From Sphingobium xanthum (GTDB lineage Bacteria > Pseudomonadota > Alphaproteobacteria > Sphingomonadales > Sphingomonadaceae), in assembly GCF_019737615.1 (NCBI RefSeq), contig NZ_JAHKKS010000001.1, positions 496,001-560,000 of the forward strand: a DNA stretch of 64,000 nt, read 5' to 3'. Position numbers and translations under genes: made by a program. Position 1 is the first letter of the stretch; every line of letters starts with the position of its first letter. A model generated the notes under the pieces. It ran no database searches. It was not told where the DNA came from and was given only the letters and a program-made list of their open reading frames with translations. This document shows, in pieces, positions 16,659 through 28,397 of this stretch.

Positions 16659-18323
16659 ATGCTCACCGGCCTTGCCATCCGCAACATCGTGCTCATCGAA
16701 GCGCTCGATCTGGCGTTCGAGCCGGGGCTGACCGTGCTTACCGGCGAGACGGGGGCGGGGAAGTCGATTCTGCTCGACGCGCTGGGGCTGGCGCTCGGCA
16801 TGCGGGCGGACAGCGGGCTGGTGCGCGCGGGGACCGATCAGGCGAGCGTGACGGCGAGTTTCGATGCGCCGGCGGCCGGATCGGCGCTGGCGGCGCTGCT
16901 GGCGGAGAACGAGATCGAACAGGAGCCGGGCGAGCCGCTGCTGATCCGCCGGACGCTCAAGGCCGATGGCGGGAGCCGGGCCTTCCTCAACGATCAGCCC
17001 TGCTCGGCGGCGCTGCTGCGCGATGCGGGCGCGCATCTGGTCGAGATTCATGGCCAGCATGACGAACGCGGCCTGCTCAATCCGCGTGGGCATATGGACC
17101 TGCTCGATGCCTTTGGCGGGCTGGACAGCGGCGCGGTGAGCGGGGCGCATGCACGCTGGCAGGAGGCGCAGGCGCGGCTCTCGGCGGCGCGCGATGCGCT
17201 GGAGAATGCCGCGAAGGAGCGCGATTATCTGGCGCATGCCGTGGCGGAACTGAGCAAATTCGCGCCGGAACCGGGCGAGGAGGAAGCGCTCGCGACCGAG
17301 CGGGCGACGATGCAGAAAGGCGCGAAGCTCACCGAGGATATGGCGGCGCTCGATACGCTGCTCGGCGGATCGGACGGGGCGCTTTCCAAGCTGCGGCAGG
17401 CGGCGCGGCGGCTCGACAGGATCGGGCCGGAGCATGAGCTTCTGGCCGGTGCGCTGGCGGCGTTCGATCGCGCCGTGATCGAGGCGGCGGAAGCTGAGGA
17501 TCAGCTTGCCCGGGCGAGCGAGGCGCTGGCGGTCGATCCGGCGCGGCTGGACGCGATCGAGACGCGGCTGTTCGATCTGCGGGCGCTGGCGCGCAAGCAT
17601 CAGGTGGCGGCGGACGATCTCGCCGCGCTGACCGAGCAGATGAGCGCGCAGCTTGCCCGGATCGATGCCGGGGAAGAGGGGCTGCGCGATCTGGAGGCCG
17701 AGGTGGTGACGACGCGCGGCGCCTATGAGGCGGCGGCCATGGCGCTGAGCGAAAGCCGGCGCAAGGCGGCGGCGCGGCTGGACGCGGCGATGCTGGACGA
17801 GCTGGCGCCGCTCAAGCTGGATGCGGCGCGCTTCCGCACCGATGTCGAGCTGTTGCCCGAGGGCCAATGGCGCGCGGCGGGGCAGGACCGGGTCGAGTTC
17901 ATGATCTCGACCAATCCGGGCGCGCCCTTCGCGCCGCTCACCAAGATCGCGTCGGGCGGCGAGCTGTCGCGCTTCATCCTGGCGCTCAAGGTCGCGCTTG
18001 CGGCACAGGGCAGCGCGGGGACGATGATCTTCGACGAGATCGACCGGGGCGTGGGCGGCGCGGTGGCGGGCGCGATCGGCGACCGGCTGGCGCGACTGGC
18101 AGGCGATGCACAGGTGATCGTGGTGACGCACTCGCCGCAGGTCGCGGCGCGCGGGGCGGGGCATCTGCTCATCGCCAAAAGCTCGCAGGGGACGATCACG
18201 CGCACCGGCGTCCACCCGCTGGACGAGGCCGAGCGGCGTGAGGAAATCGCCCGCATGCTATCCGGCGCGGCGATCACCGACGAAGCGCGGGCGCAGGCCG
18301 ACCGGCTGCTGGAGGGGGTTTGA
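16659..18323 (+). CDS. recN: DNA repair protein RecN
   Basis: RecN is an SMC-like ATPase acting early in double-strand break repair. The 554-residue protein starts MLTGLAIRNIVLIEALDLAF, with Walker A GETGAGKS near residue 30. It contains HGQHDERGLLNP, a central coiled coil (about 150-370), the ABC signature TKIASGGELSRF and Walker B GTMIFDEIDRGVGG followed by the H-loop VVTHSPQVAA. The gene is intact and at its normal length. The stop overlaps the next start by one base, so two small membrane proteins downstream are probably in the same transcript. Confidence 0.97.
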   Translation: MLTGLAIRNIVLIEALDLAFEPGLTVLTGETGAGKSILLDALGLALGMRADSGLVRAGTDQASVTASFDAPAAGSALAALLAENEIEQEPGEPLLIRRTLKADGGSRAFLNDQPCSAALLRDAGAHLVEIHGQHDERGLLNPRGHMDLLDAFGGLDSGAVSGAHARWQEAQARLSAARDALENAAKERDYLAHAVAELSKFAPEPGEEEALATERATMQKGAKLTEDMAALDTLLGGSDGALSKLRQAARRLDRIGPEHELLAGALAAFDRAVIEAAEAEDQLARASEALAVDPARLDAIETRLFDLRALARKHQVAADDLAALTEQMSAQLARIDAGEEGLRDLEAEVVTTRGAYEAAAMALSESRRKAAARLDAAMLDELAPLKLDAARFRTDVELLPEGQWRAAGQDRVEFMISTNPGAPFAPLTKIASGGELSRFILALKVALAAQGSAGTMIFDEIDRGVGGAVAGAIGDRLARLAGDAQVIVVTHSPQVAARGAGHLLIAKSSQGTITRTGVHPLDEAERREEIARMLSGAAITDEARAQADRLLEGV

Positions 18324-18643
18324 TGGGAGCCACCACTCGGGCAATTGCAGAATTGGCGGAGCGGGCGTTGTGTTACCTCCTTCTTTGCGCGTTTTTCGTG
18401 CTTCTATTCCTGTGGCCGGCGGTCATCTTCGGCTACATGTTGCTGATGGCAATGGGCGGTGGTCAGGTGTCTGGTTGGCCGCTGGTGCTGCTCAGTCTGG
18501 CATGGCTGGCGATCTTCGCGGGCCTGGTGCTGGCTGCTCGGCAAACGAGCAATTTTGTGCCTGCCAGGCTCGCCAAAATGGCGGCGCTTTCCACCTTCAT
18601 CGCGTGTGCCTACCTTTCACAATTCGCAGCCGGAATATCCTGA
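18323..18643 (+). CDS. Small membrane protein behind recN
   Basis: This 106-residue hydrophobic protein has spans near residues 15-42 (LCYLLLCAFFVLLFLWPAVI), 50-72 (WPLVLLSLAWLAIFAGLVLA) and possibly 85-102. It begins MGATTRAIAELAERALCYLL. The ATG overlaps the recN stop codon and its own stop overlaps the following start (TGATG), so it is translationally coupled on both sides. Function unknown. Confidence 0.7.
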   Translation: MGATTRAIAELAERALCYLLLCAFFVLLFLWPAVIFGYMLLMAMGGGQVSGWPLVLLSLAWLAIFAGLVLAARQTSNFVPARLAKMAALSTFIACAYLSQFAAGIS

Positions 18644-18939
18644 TGCCACGCACGTTCCTGGCTCTGATGAGCGCGCTCTGGCTGGTTGTGGGGTCACTGG
18701 CGCTGTCGTTCATCGTCATGGTCGGGACATTGGCCTGGGGCGCGATCTGCGGTCAGATGGCGCTGGTCTGGCTGCTGGCGACGGTGCTGGTCTGCGCGCT
18801 GCTGGTGCTGGCGCTGTGGCTGGTCATCGCGGCGATACGGCGTCGGCTGACCGACGGACTGATGCGCATCACGATGATCGCCAATCTCACACTGCTGTTC
18901 GCCGGGGCGGGCTTCGCGATCCTGCTGGGGGCGGGATGA
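18643..18939 (+). CDS. Small membrane protein, second of pair
   Basis: The 98-residue protein begins MPRTFLALMSALWLVVGSLA and has about three transmembrane segments, including ALVWLLATVLVCALLVLALW and IANLTLLFAGAGFAILLG. It overlaps the upstream gene by one base and the downstream ABM gene by four (ATGA). Its function is unknown; the tight coupling argues that the frame is real. Confidence 0.65.
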   Translation: MPRTFLALMSALWLVVGSLALSFIVMVGTLAWGAICGQMALVWLLATVLVCALLVLALWLVIAAIRRRLTDGLMRITMIANLTLLFAGAGFAILLGAG

Positions 18940-19328
18940 GCGCGGCGCGCCGGGATGTCGTTGCGGGCGGTTTTGCTGCCGCCTTGCTGGCGCTGGCAGG
19001 ACCGGCGGCCGCTGCAATCACGAGGAAGACGGGCATGGAAGACGAGAAGCCGCATTATGGCCTGATCGGCCAGATCAAGGCTGTGCCGGGCAAGCGCGAC
19101 GATCTGATGGCGATCCTGCTCGAGGGCAGCGCCGAGATGCCGGGCAATGTCGCCTATATCGTGGGCGCGGATGCGGCGGATGCGGACAGCATCTGGATCA
19201 CCGAGCTGTGGATGACCAGGGAAGATCACGCCGCCTCGCTCAAGCTGCCGATCGTGCAGCAGGCGATCAAATATGGCCGGCCGATGATGGCGGGCTTCGG
19301 CGTGCGCGCGGAGTTCGTGCCGGGGTGA
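18936..19328 (+). CDS. Antibiotic biosynthesis monooxygenase (ABM) domain protein
   Basis: The 130-residue precursor has a twin-arginine-like signal (ARRDVVAGGFAAALLALAGP) followed by an ABM ferredoxin-like domain: HYGLIGQIKAVPGKRDDLMA, then LEGSAEMPGNVAYIVG and SIWITELWMTREDHAASLKL. Relatives include quinol monooxygenase YgiN and other small cofactor-less oxygenases. Tat export would be unusual for this family and is inferred from the RR motif only. A family A palindromic repeat begins 11 bases after the stop. Confidence 0.85.
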   Translation: MSAARRDVVAGGFAAALLALAGPAAAAITRKTGMEDEKPHYGLIGQIKAVPGKRDDLMAILLEGSAEMPGNVAYIVGADAADADSIWITELWMTREDHAASLKLPIVQQAIKYGRPMMAGFGVRAEFVPG

Positions 19329-19339
19329 GGCGAATAGCT

Positions 19340-19374
19340 CCCCTCCTCTTTAGAGGAGGGGTTGGGGGTGGTGC
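19340..19374. repeat. Family A palindromic repeat, left of DUF559 gene
   Basis: The hairpin cccctcctctttagaggagg is followed by ggttgggggtggtgct, identical in form to the left arm at 9378-9412. It ends four bases before the ATG of the DUF559 gene, so the repeat occupies the position of its ribosome binding site and promoter. Confidence 0.9.
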
Positions 19375-19377
19375 TGG

Positions 19378-21914
<2,537 letters not shown>

Positions 21915-21957
21915 GGGCTGTGCAACATCGCTTGCTCAGCAATCGAGCGAACCGTCC

Positions 21958-21992
21958 AGCACCACCCCAACCCCTCCTCTGAAGAGGAGGGG
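21958..21992. repeat. Family A palindromic repeat, single arm
   Basis: agcaccaccccaacccctcc continues tctgaagaggaggggc. It has the same layout as the right-hand copies near 9,458 and 19,741 but stands alone, between the ligA stop and the end of the convergent hydrolase gene, where it may serve as a transcription stop. Confidence 0.85.
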
Positions 21993-22003
21993 CTTAGAAG
22001 GCT

Positions 22004-22855
22004 TTAAACCAACGCTTCCTTGTACATCTTGCTGAGCGCGGCCCAGGCGCGTTCGGCTTCGGCCTCGTTGTAGACCTGGCTGCCGGGCACGCACCAGCCA
22101 TGGTCGCCTGCATAGACCTCGACGACTGCCGGCTTCCCGGCGGCAGCGAAGGCGGCCTTGAGGATGTCCTTACTGTTCGGTTCCTTGGCATCGTCGTTCT
22201 TCGCGACGGCGACGAGATAATGCGCATTGGTCTTCGGGATCAGCAAATGCGGGCTGTTCGGCTGATCGGTGGTGAGGCCGCCGCCGTGGAAGCTGCCGAC
22301 TGCGCCGATCCGGCCCGCGACGGCCGCCGCCGTGCGGAAGGAGAGCGGGCCGCCCATGCAATAGCCCTGCACGCCGACCTTCTTCTTCCTGTCCGTCTCG
22401 GGCTGTGCGTCGAGGAAGGCGACATAGGCCGCAGAATCATTGTCCACGCCGGCGTCACTCATCGCGCCGCGATAGCCGAACAGCTTCTGGCGGTCGGCGG
22501 GATTGCTGAAATCGGCGCTGATCGCATTCGCCTTGGCGCTGCGATAGAAGGGATTGACCACCAGCACGGTGTAGCCCTGCGCGGAGAGGCGGCGGCCCAT
22601 TTCGCGGAAGACCGGGCGCAGGCCCATGATATCCGGCCAGATCAGCACGGCGGGCCAAGGGCCCTTGCCCGGCGGGTGGAAGAGCACGGAGTCGGACTCG
22701 CCGTCCGGCGTTTTCACCGTGACCTCCTTCTCGACGACCTTCTCGGCGGCGCAGGCCGCGCTGGCAAAGCCTGTCGCGGCGGTCAGCGCCACGAAGGCGC
22801 GGCGGGTGAGGCTCCAGTCCTCGATCAGGCCCTGATTGATATCATTGTCGCACAT
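22004..22855 (-). CDS. Secreted dienelactone hydrolase-family protein
   Basis: The 283-residue alpha/beta hydrolase carries a twin-arginine signal (TRRAFVALTAATGFASAACA, residues 17-36). The catalytic domain shows VLIWPDIMGLRPVFREMGRR, the nucleophile elbow GYCMGG (a cysteine, as in dienelactone hydrolase) and the catalytic histidine in AGDHGWCVPG; the acid is probably in VAVAKNDDAKEP. Dienelactone hydrolases open lactone rings in chloroaromatic degradation, but the real substrate cannot be told. No other aromatic catabolic genes adjoin it. The start follows GGGAGAGA. Confidence 0.88.
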   Translation of the reverse strand: MCDNDINQGLIEDWSLTRRAFVALTAATGFASAACAAEKVVEKEVTVKTPDGESDSVLFHPPGKGPWPAVLIWPDIMGLRPVFREMGRRLSAQGYTVLVVNPFYRSAKANAISADFSNPADRQKLFGYRGAMSDAGVDNDSAAYVAFLDAQPETDRKKKVGVQGYCMGGPLSFRTAAAVAGRIGAVGSFHGGGLTTDQPNSPHLLIPKTNAHYLVAVAKNDDAKEPNSKDILKAAFAAAGKPAVVEVYAGDHGWCVPGSQVYNEAEAERAWAALSKMYKEALV

Positions 22856-23000
22856 GCCGACTCTCTCCCGGGTTGATTTGGTCCACGATGGTCCGCCGGG
22901 GAGCGGATGGTGTCAAGGGGCGGCCGGGTCCAGTCGATTGATGACGTTGGGGAAAGTCTGAAATTTTCCCTCGCGCGAGCGCGGTGCTACAGTCGCGGCC

Positions 23001-23840
23001 ATGGAGAGTCTGCACATCCACGAGACGCCGCCCGAGGGCGCCGCGGCCGACTGGACCGTCCCGCAGGACTGGGCGCATTATGGCGCGGAGGATCATCGCA
23101 CCTGGGACCGACTGTTCGCCCGTCAGTCCGCACAGCTTCCCGGCCGGGCGTGCGAGGCCTATCTGCGCGGGCTCGACGTGCTGCGGCTCTCCCGGCCGGG
23201 CATACCGGACTTCGCGGAACTGTCCGAGCGGCTTGGCGCGCTGACCGGCTGGAGCGTGGTGGCGGTGCCGGGGCTGGTGCCGGACGAGGTCTTCTTCGAT
23301 CATCTCGCCAATCGCCGCTTCGTCGCGGGCAATTTCATCCGCCGGCCGGATCAGCTCGATTATCTGCAGGAGCCGGATGTCTTCCACGACGTGTTCGGCC
23401 ATGTGCCGATGCTCGCCGACCCGGTCTATGCCGATTATATGCAGGCCTATGGCAAGGGCGGCCTGCGCAGCCTCCAGTTCGGGGCGCTGCACAAGCTGGC
23501 GCGGCTCTACTGGTACACGGTCGAGTTCGGGCTGATCGAGGAGACGGGCGGGCTGCGGCTGTTCGGCGCGGGCATCGTCTCCAGTCATGGCGAGAGCCTG
23601 TTCGCGCTGGATGATCCGAGCCCGAACCGCATTGCCTTCGACCTGCTGCGCGTGATGCGGACGGACTATCGGATCGATGATTATCAGCAGAGCTATTTTG
23701 TCATTCCGAGCTTCGAGGCGCTGCTGAAGGCGACGGTGGAGACCGATTTCGCGCCGGTCTACGCAGCGCTGGAGACGCTGGAGGATCTCGCGCCGGACGC
23801 CGTGCTGGCGGAGGACCGGTTGTTTACGCGCGGTACGTAG
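23001..23840 (+). CDS. phhA: Phenylalanine 4-monooxygenase
   Basis: PhhA hydroxylates phenylalanine to tyrosine using tetrahydropterin, O2 and iron. The 279-residue bacterial-size enzyme contains the iron-binding motif FHDVFGH (His129 and His134), VEFGLIEE with the third ligand Glu, and GAGIVSSHGESLFAL. It has the conserved substrate region RFVAGNFIRRPDQLDYLQEPD. There is no regulatory ACT domain, as expected in bacteria. It is monocistronic, facing a short hairpin at its 3' end. A pterin recycling gene (phhB) is not in the window. Confidence 0.95.
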   Translation: MESLHIHETPPEGAAADWTVPQDWAHYGAEDHRTWDRLFARQSAQLPGRACEAYLRGLDVLRLSRPGIPDFAELSERLGALTGWSVVAVPGLVPDEVFFDHLANRRFVAGNFIRRPDQLDYLQEPDVFHDVFGHVPMLADPVYADYMQAYGKGGLRSLQFGALHKLARLYWYTVEFGLIEETGGLRLFGAGIVSSHGESLFALDDPSPNRIAFDLLRVMRTDYRIDDYQQSYFVIPSFEALLKATVETDFAPVYAALETLEDLAPDAVLAEDRLFTRGT

Positions 23841-23866
23841 GCTTATGCGCGGGGGAAGAATTAGGC

Positions 23867-23890
23867 TCCCCTCCCTTGAAAGGGAGGGGA
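23867..23890. terminator. Hairpin between convergent phhA and sigma gene
   Basis: tcccctccctt-gaaagggagggga forms a near-perfect stem of about ten pairs. It lies 26 bases after the phhA stop and directly beside the sigma-factor stop, so it can terminate both. Its sequence resembles the hairpin head of the family A repeats but lacks the ggttgggggtggtg tail. Confidence 0.6.
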
Positions 23891-23892
23891 AC

Positions 23893-25155
23893 TCACGACC
23901 CGCAACGCCCAGCCCGCTCCAGCAGAAACGCGCGCTCGGTCTCGTTGCGAGTGAGGCTGGCTGCTGCCTCGAATTGCGCCCTGGCTTCCCCGAGGCGGCC
24001 GGCGCGGAAGAGGAAGTCTCCGCGCGCGGCGGGGAGCGGCGCGTAGTTGCGGAGCGCCGCTGCGTCGGCGAGTTCGTCTACCAGCGCGAGACCGGCTTCG
24101 GGGCCATAGGTCATGCTGTGCGCGACGGCGCGGTTCAGGTCCACGACCGGTGAGGGCATGATCTCGCGCAGGCGATCATAGAGCGCGGCGATGCGGCGCC
24201 AGTCGGTCTCGTCGGCCGTGCGGGCGCGGGCGTGGCAGGCGGCGAGCGCGGCTTGTAGGGCATAGGGGCCATCGGCGCCACCGAGGGCTTCGGCGCGCAG
24301 CAGGGCTTCGAGGCCGCGCCGGATCAGCAGCCGGTCCCAGCGGGCGCGGTGCTGCTCGGGCAGGGGCACGAAGCGGCCATCCGGGCCGGTACGGGCGGCG
24401 AGGCGGGATGCCTGGATTTCCATGAGCGCGAGCAGGCCCAGCACTTCGCTTTCCTGCGGCATCAGCCCGGCGAGGATGCGGCCTACGCGCTGTGCTTCGG
24501 CGCAGAGGGCGGGGCGGATCAGGTCCTCGCCGGCAGTGGCGGCATAGCCCTCGTTGAAGATGAGGTAGATGACTTCCAGCACCGAGGGGAGGCGGACGGC
24601 CAGTTCGGCGCCGCGCGGCACCTCGAAGGCGAGCCCGGCATTGCCGATCATCTTCTTCGCGCGGACGATGCGCTGGGCGATCGTCGGCTCGGCCGAGAGG
24701 AAAGCGCGGGCGATCTCGTCCGTGGTGAGGCCGCCGACGAGGCGCAGGGTGAGCGCGGCGCGCGCATCGGCCGAGAGGACCGGATGGCAGGCCGTGAAGA
24801 TGAGGCCAAGCAGCTCGTCGCCCAGATCGTCGTCCATGGCCGCCTCGATCTCCTCGATCGTGCTGTCCGTCTCACCGTCGATCTCGCGCGCGATCTCCTC
24901 ATGCTTGCGCGCGCGCATCGTCTCGCGGCGCATGCCGTCGATCGCGCGGCGCTTGGCGGCGGCCATCAGCCAGGCGCCCGGATTGTTCGGGACGCCGGAC
25001 CTCGGCCATTCCGACAGCGCGATGAGCAGGGCTTCCTGCGCCAGCTCCTCGGCGCGGTCGACATCGCGGACCATGCGGGCAAGCCCGGCAATCAGCCGCG
25101 CGCGCTCCATCCGGTAGACCGCCTCAATCGCCTGATGAGTCTCGCTCTCCGCCAT
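23893..25155 (-). CDS. ECF42-like RNA polymerase sigma factor
   Basis: This 420-residue sigma factor is much longer than a classical ECF factor. It has region 2 (VYRMERARLIAGLARMVRD, DRAEELAQEALLIAL and NNPGAWLMAAAKRRAID) and region 4 (LTLRLVGGLTTDEIARAFLS followed by AEPTIAQRIVRAKKMI). A long C-terminal helical domain contains EVIYLIFNEGYAATAGEDLIRPAL and, later, AVAHSMTYGPEAGLALVDEL. This DUF6596/TPR-like extension is typical of the ECF41/42 groups that lack an anti-sigma protein. The adjacent upstream DGPF gene is the known ECF42 partner. The ATG at 25,155 is preferred over an upstream in-frame start at 25,194. Confidence 0.92.
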   Translation of the reverse strand: MAESETHQAIEAVYRMERARLIAGLARMVRDVDRAEELAQEALLIALSEWPRSGVPNNPGAWLMAAAKRRAIDGMRRETMRARKHEEIAREIDGETDSTIEEIEAAMDDDLGDELLGLIFTACHPVLSADARAALTLRLVGGLTTDEIARAFLSAEPTIAQRIVRAKKMIGNAGLAFEVPRGAELAVRLPSVLEVIYLIFNEGYAATAGEDLIRPALCAEAQRVGRILAGLMPQESEVLGLLALMEIQASRLAARTGPDGRFVPLPEQHRARWDRLLIRRGLEALLRAEALGGADGPYALQAALAACHARARTADETDWRRIAALYDRLREIMPSPVVDLNRAVAHSMTYGPEAGLALVDELADAAALRNYAPLPAARGDFLFRAGRLGEARAQFEAAASLTRNETERAFLLERAGRCGS

Positions 25156-25217
25156 GCCGGCATACTCGGTCAAGGGGACCAAGGAGGCAAGCATGGGGCT
25201 TTCGAGCGGTCAGGCAA

Positions 25218-25649
25218 TCAGTTGTCCGACAGTTTCGCGGCAAGACCCTCGTGGATCTGCTCCGCCTCGGGCGTCATGTGCTCGGCGAAGTCGGCAAGCT
25301 CATAGAAAGGCCGGATCTCGATCTCGCTAGGGCCATACATCGGGTTCGGGCAGCGCTTCACCCAGGCGACGGCCTCGTCCATATCCTTGACTTCCCAGAG
25401 CCAGTAGCCGGCGACCAGCTCGCGCGTTTCGGCGAACGGGCCGTCAATCACGGTGCGGTCCGGCCCGTCGAACGCGACGCGCTTGCCGAAGGAAGAGGGC
25501 TTGAGGCCATCGCCCGCGAGCATGATGCCGGCGGCGACCAGTTCCTCATTATACTTGCCCATCTTGACCAGCATTTCGCTCATCCATTCGGGGTGCATGA
25601 TGCCAGCCTCGCTGTCTTCCGTCGCTTTCACGAAAACCATTACACGCAT
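25218..25649 (-). CDS. YCII-related (DGPF) domain protein
   Basis: This 143-residue protein begins MRVMVFVKATEDSEAGIMHP and contains LKPSSFGKRVAFDGPDRTVI followed by DGPFAETRELVAGYWLWEV; the D-G-P-F motif defines the DGPF/YCII group. These ferredoxin-like proteins are almost always encoded beside ECF41/42 sigma factors, and may be regulators or targets of them; their biochemical role is unsettled. It lies upstream of the sigma gene in the same direction, 62 bases apart, probably as one operon. The ATG at 25,649 fits the family; an upstream start has no support. Confidence 0.9.
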   Translation of the reverse strand: MRVMVFVKATEDSEAGIMHPEWMSEMLVKMGKYNEELVAAGIMLAGDGLKPSSFGKRVAFDGPDRTVIDGPFAETRELVAGYWLWEVKDMDEAVAWVKRCPNPMYGPSEIEIRPFYELADFAEHMTPEAEQIHEGLAAKLSDN

Positions 25650-25763
25650 CGTCTGTCTCCTGATCTGAGGAAGGCCGTCATCGGCCCTCGATACCACGAC
25701 GAACGAGGCAGACGGGAATCGACAGGCCTTAGAAATTTTTTCGTGTAGCCTGACGCAAGGCCT

Positions 25764-26768
25764 TCACCAGCTCCCGTAGCCCGGCGCATCGCCCACCTTC
25801 TCGGCATGCCAGCGATTGGGGCGGCGCCAGCCGAAGCGGCGCCGTTTGCGAAGGTGGAGCGTCGGCCAGTCGCCATTGTCGATGCGGCCCATCGGCAGCA
25901 GGCCCTGGGCGCGATAGGCAGCGGTCACCCGGTCTGCCTGCGTGTCGAGCAGCCCGGCGAGGATGAGCGAACCGCCTTCCTCGAGCTGCGCCGCGAGGCT
26001 GGGGGCCAGTTCGATCAGCGGGCCGGCGAGAATATTGGCGATGATGAGGTCATAGGGCGCGAGGCCCTGGATCAGCGCATCACCGACTCCCGGCGCCGCG
26101 ACGAGCTGGATCTGGCCCTGACCGCCACCGAGCGGCACGCCGTTGAGCGCGGCATTCTCGGCCGAGACGTCGATCGAGACAGGGTCGATGTCCGACGCGA
26201 GGAAATGCGCAAGCGGCCAGAGCGTGCGAGCGGCGAAGGCGAGCAGGCCGGTGCCGGTGCCGATGTCGGCGACATTGCCGAAGCGATGGCCGCGCTCATG
26301 CAGCCGCGCGAGCGTCAGCAGGCAACCATGGGTCGTCTTGTGCTGCCCGGTGCCGAATGCGCGGCTGGCGGGAATGAGGAAATTTGTGAGATGGGGGTGC
26401 AGCGGGTCGCGCGGATCGTTGCGCACATGGAAGGGGCCGGCCGTGATCGGGTCCAGCCCGGCCTGGCTCTGCGTGACCCAGTCGGTTTCGGGCACCGGCT
26501 CCAGTCTGAATTTGGGCGCCCTGCCGGGGAACAGGGCGACGATCGCGTTGATCGCGCCCTGGTCCGGCTTCTCCTCGAAGATGATGTCGATCTGCCACTC
26601 GTCGGGCCGCGTTTCGTCCGGCTCGCTGGCGATGATCGCGGGCGGTGTCGGCCAGGCGGCGAACAGACTGTCGGCATCTTCCTGCACCTTCTCGCCCGTG
26701 GCGCGCGTGCAGGGAAGGGTCATCTGCCACGCCTGCGGCGCGGCGGGAGGGGAGGAACGTTTGGCCAT
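25764..26768 (-). CDS. prmA: Ribosomal protein L11 methyltransferase
   Basis: PrmA trimethylates ribosomal protein L11 using S-adenosylmethionine. The 334-residue protein has the N-terminal L11-recognition domain and a class I methyltransferase core: ASRAFGTGQHKTTHGCLL, the SAM-binding ADIGTGTGLLAFAA, ASDIDPVSIDVSAENAALNG and the substrate loop LIIANILAGPLIELAP (NxxxxPL type). The C-terminus has a short basic extension (LRKRRRFGWRRPNRW). The start MAKRSSPP at 26,768 gives the usual length. Confidence 0.92.
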   Translation of the reverse strand: MAKRSSPPAAPQAWQMTLPCTRATGEKVQEDADSLFAAWPTPPAIIASEPDETRPDEWQIDIIFEEKPDQGAINAIVALFPGRAPKFRLEPVPETDWVTQSQAGLDPITAGPFHVRNDPRDPLHPHLTNFLIPASRAFGTGQHKTTHGCLLTLARLHERGHRFGNVADIGTGTGLLAFAARTLWPLAHFLASDIDPVSIDVSAENAALNGVPLGGGQGQIQLVAAPGVGDALIQGLAPYDLIIANILAGPLIELAPSLAAQLEEGGSLILAGLLDTQADRVTAAYRAQGLLPMGRIDNGDWPTLHLRKRRRFGWRRPNRWHAEKVGDAPGYGSW

Positions 26769-26852
26769 AGCCGCCGCTCTAGAGCATCTGGCCGATTTTG
26801 GGAGAGGCAATCCGCTCGTTCGGTGCCGCTTGTCAGGCCCGCGTGCGTGCGA

Positions 26853-28202
26853 TCAGCCGGCGAGTCGCTGATCGGGGCCGACGCTCTGCACGAAATTGAG
26901 CGAGCGGGCGCGCAAGCCGCCGAGATGATTGCGCACCTCGGTGAAGCCGCTCTCCAGATCGTCGATCTCGGAAGCGACGATCTCGGTGTCCTGACGGATC
27001 GCCGAGATGTTCGAGGACATGGAATCGGCGGCGAGGGCGGTCTCATCGACCGCGGCGGTGATCATCGTGACGGTCTGCGACTGCGCGTCCATCGCGGTGC
27101 GGATGCGCATGCCCATGGTCTGGACATCCTGGACGGTTGCGCGAATGCGCTCGTTGGTCTCGACCGACTGGCGCGTGGCGTTCTGGATGGCGGCGATCTT
27201 CTGGGCGATGTCGTCGGTCGCGCGCGCCGTCTGGCTGGCGAGCGACTTCACTTCCTGCGCGACGACCGCGAAACCCCGGCCAGCGTCACCGGCCCGGGCA
27301 GCTTCGATGGTCGCGTTGAGCGCGAGCAGATTGGTCTGGCCCGCAATGTCGCGGATGAGGCCGAGGATCGACTCGATCGACTGGGCATGATCGGAAAGCG
27401 TGGCGGACATGGTCACCGCCTCGCCGGCCTGCTGCGAGGCGCGCGAGGCGACCTCGGCGGAGAGATCGACTTCGGTGCGGGCTTCCTCGATCGCGCGGAT
27501 GAGGCCGGAGCTGGTGTGCGCGGCTTCGCGCATCGCGATGGCGGACTGCTCGGCAGCCGCCGCGACTTCGCTGGCCTTGTCGAGCATCCCGCGCGTCGCG
27601 CTGGAGGCCTCGCGAGCCTGATCGCGCAAACGGTCGCCGAGGTCGGCGGCACGGTCGATCTGCGTGGTCAGCAGGTCGGAGAATTCCGCACGCTGGCGAT
27701 CGCGCTCGACGCGATCCTGGCTGCGGATGAAGTCGGCATAAGCGGCGCAGCAGACCTCGACCTGGATCAGCGAAATATAGCGCATGTGCCCCATGAGCTG
27801 AGCTCGCTCCGCGAGATCCTCGATAACGTTGCTCAAGATGTCGCGCGTCTTGTCGACCACGCTGTTGATCGTGAAGATCTGCTTACGGATCGACAGGCCG
27901 CGATTAGCCGCGCCGAGCAGGAACTCGCGCGCCAGCTCGCCCCAGCGCTCTCCGGTGATGTCCCCGAACAGATGCCGATGGAACATGCGTGCGTTCTGAC
28001 GAATCTGATCGAGTTCAGCAGGGCTGTGGGAAACGCCGGCGGCGTTGGCTATATAGGCATCGAACGCGATATCGCCCAGTTCATCGATGCGATCACCAAG
28101 CGCTTCCATGATTCGTGCCGCGGCCGCCGGGAGCCGACCTTGCGGATCGAATTCCCGAAGACGGTCGGCCATGGAAATGGTGTCGCTGATAATCGCGGTC
28201 AT
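26853..28202 (-). CDS. Soluble methyl-accepting chemotaxis protein, globin-like sensor
   Basis: This 449-residue chemoreceptor has no transmembrane span. Residues 1-175 are an all-helical sensor ([20 protein letters not shown], then [18 protein letters not shown] and [18 protein letters not shown]) that resembles globin-coupled sensors, though a heme ligand cannot be assigned with certainty. Residues 230-430 form the MCP signalling hairpin, with the tip [20 protein letters not shown] and [15 protein letters not shown]. It should control a CheA kinase in response to a cytoplasmic signal such as oxygen. No che genes adjoin it. The ATG at 28,202 follows AGAGGAT. Confidence 0.88.
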   Translation of the reverse strand: MTAIISDTISMADRLREFDPQGRLPAAAARIMEALGDRIDELGDIAFDAYIANAAGVSHSPAELDQIRQNARMFHRHLFGDITGERWGELAREFLLGAANRGLSIRKQIFTINSVVDKTRDILSNVIEDLAERAQLMGHMRYISLIQVEVCCAAYADFIRSQDRVERDRQRAEFSDLLTTQIDRAADLGDRLRDQAREASSATRGMLDKASEVAAAAEQSAIAMREAAHTSSGLIRAIEEARTEVDLSAEVASRASQQAGEAVTMSATLSDHAQSIESILGLIRDIAGQTNLLALNATIEAARAGDAGRGFAVVAQEVKSLASQTARATDDIAQKIAAIQNATRQSVETNERIRATVQDVQTMGMRIRTAMDAQSQTVTMITAAVDETALAADSMSSNISAIRQDTEIVASEIDDLESGFTEVRNHLGGLRARSLNFVQSVGPDQRLAG

Positions 28203-28397
28203 GATCGAACAGATCCTCTGCCAGGGCGGCGTGTGCACGGTGCTTCGGGAAGCGTGATAGTCTTTCTTCGTTAATCGCCGGTTATTGCTGATGCGCAACG
28301 GCCGGAGGAAGTGCGGCAAGATGCCCCAGAACGTTTGCAGTGCGGCGGCTTTGCGCTAAAGGGGCCGCGAACTTCACACGATCAGGGCCGCTGACAC

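Noticed and set aside
25806-28274. Plus-strand frame of over 800 codons opposite prmA and the chemoreceptor
   Set aside because: It spans two unrelated genes on the other strand plus their gap, which a real gene would not do; composition is typical of antisense frames.
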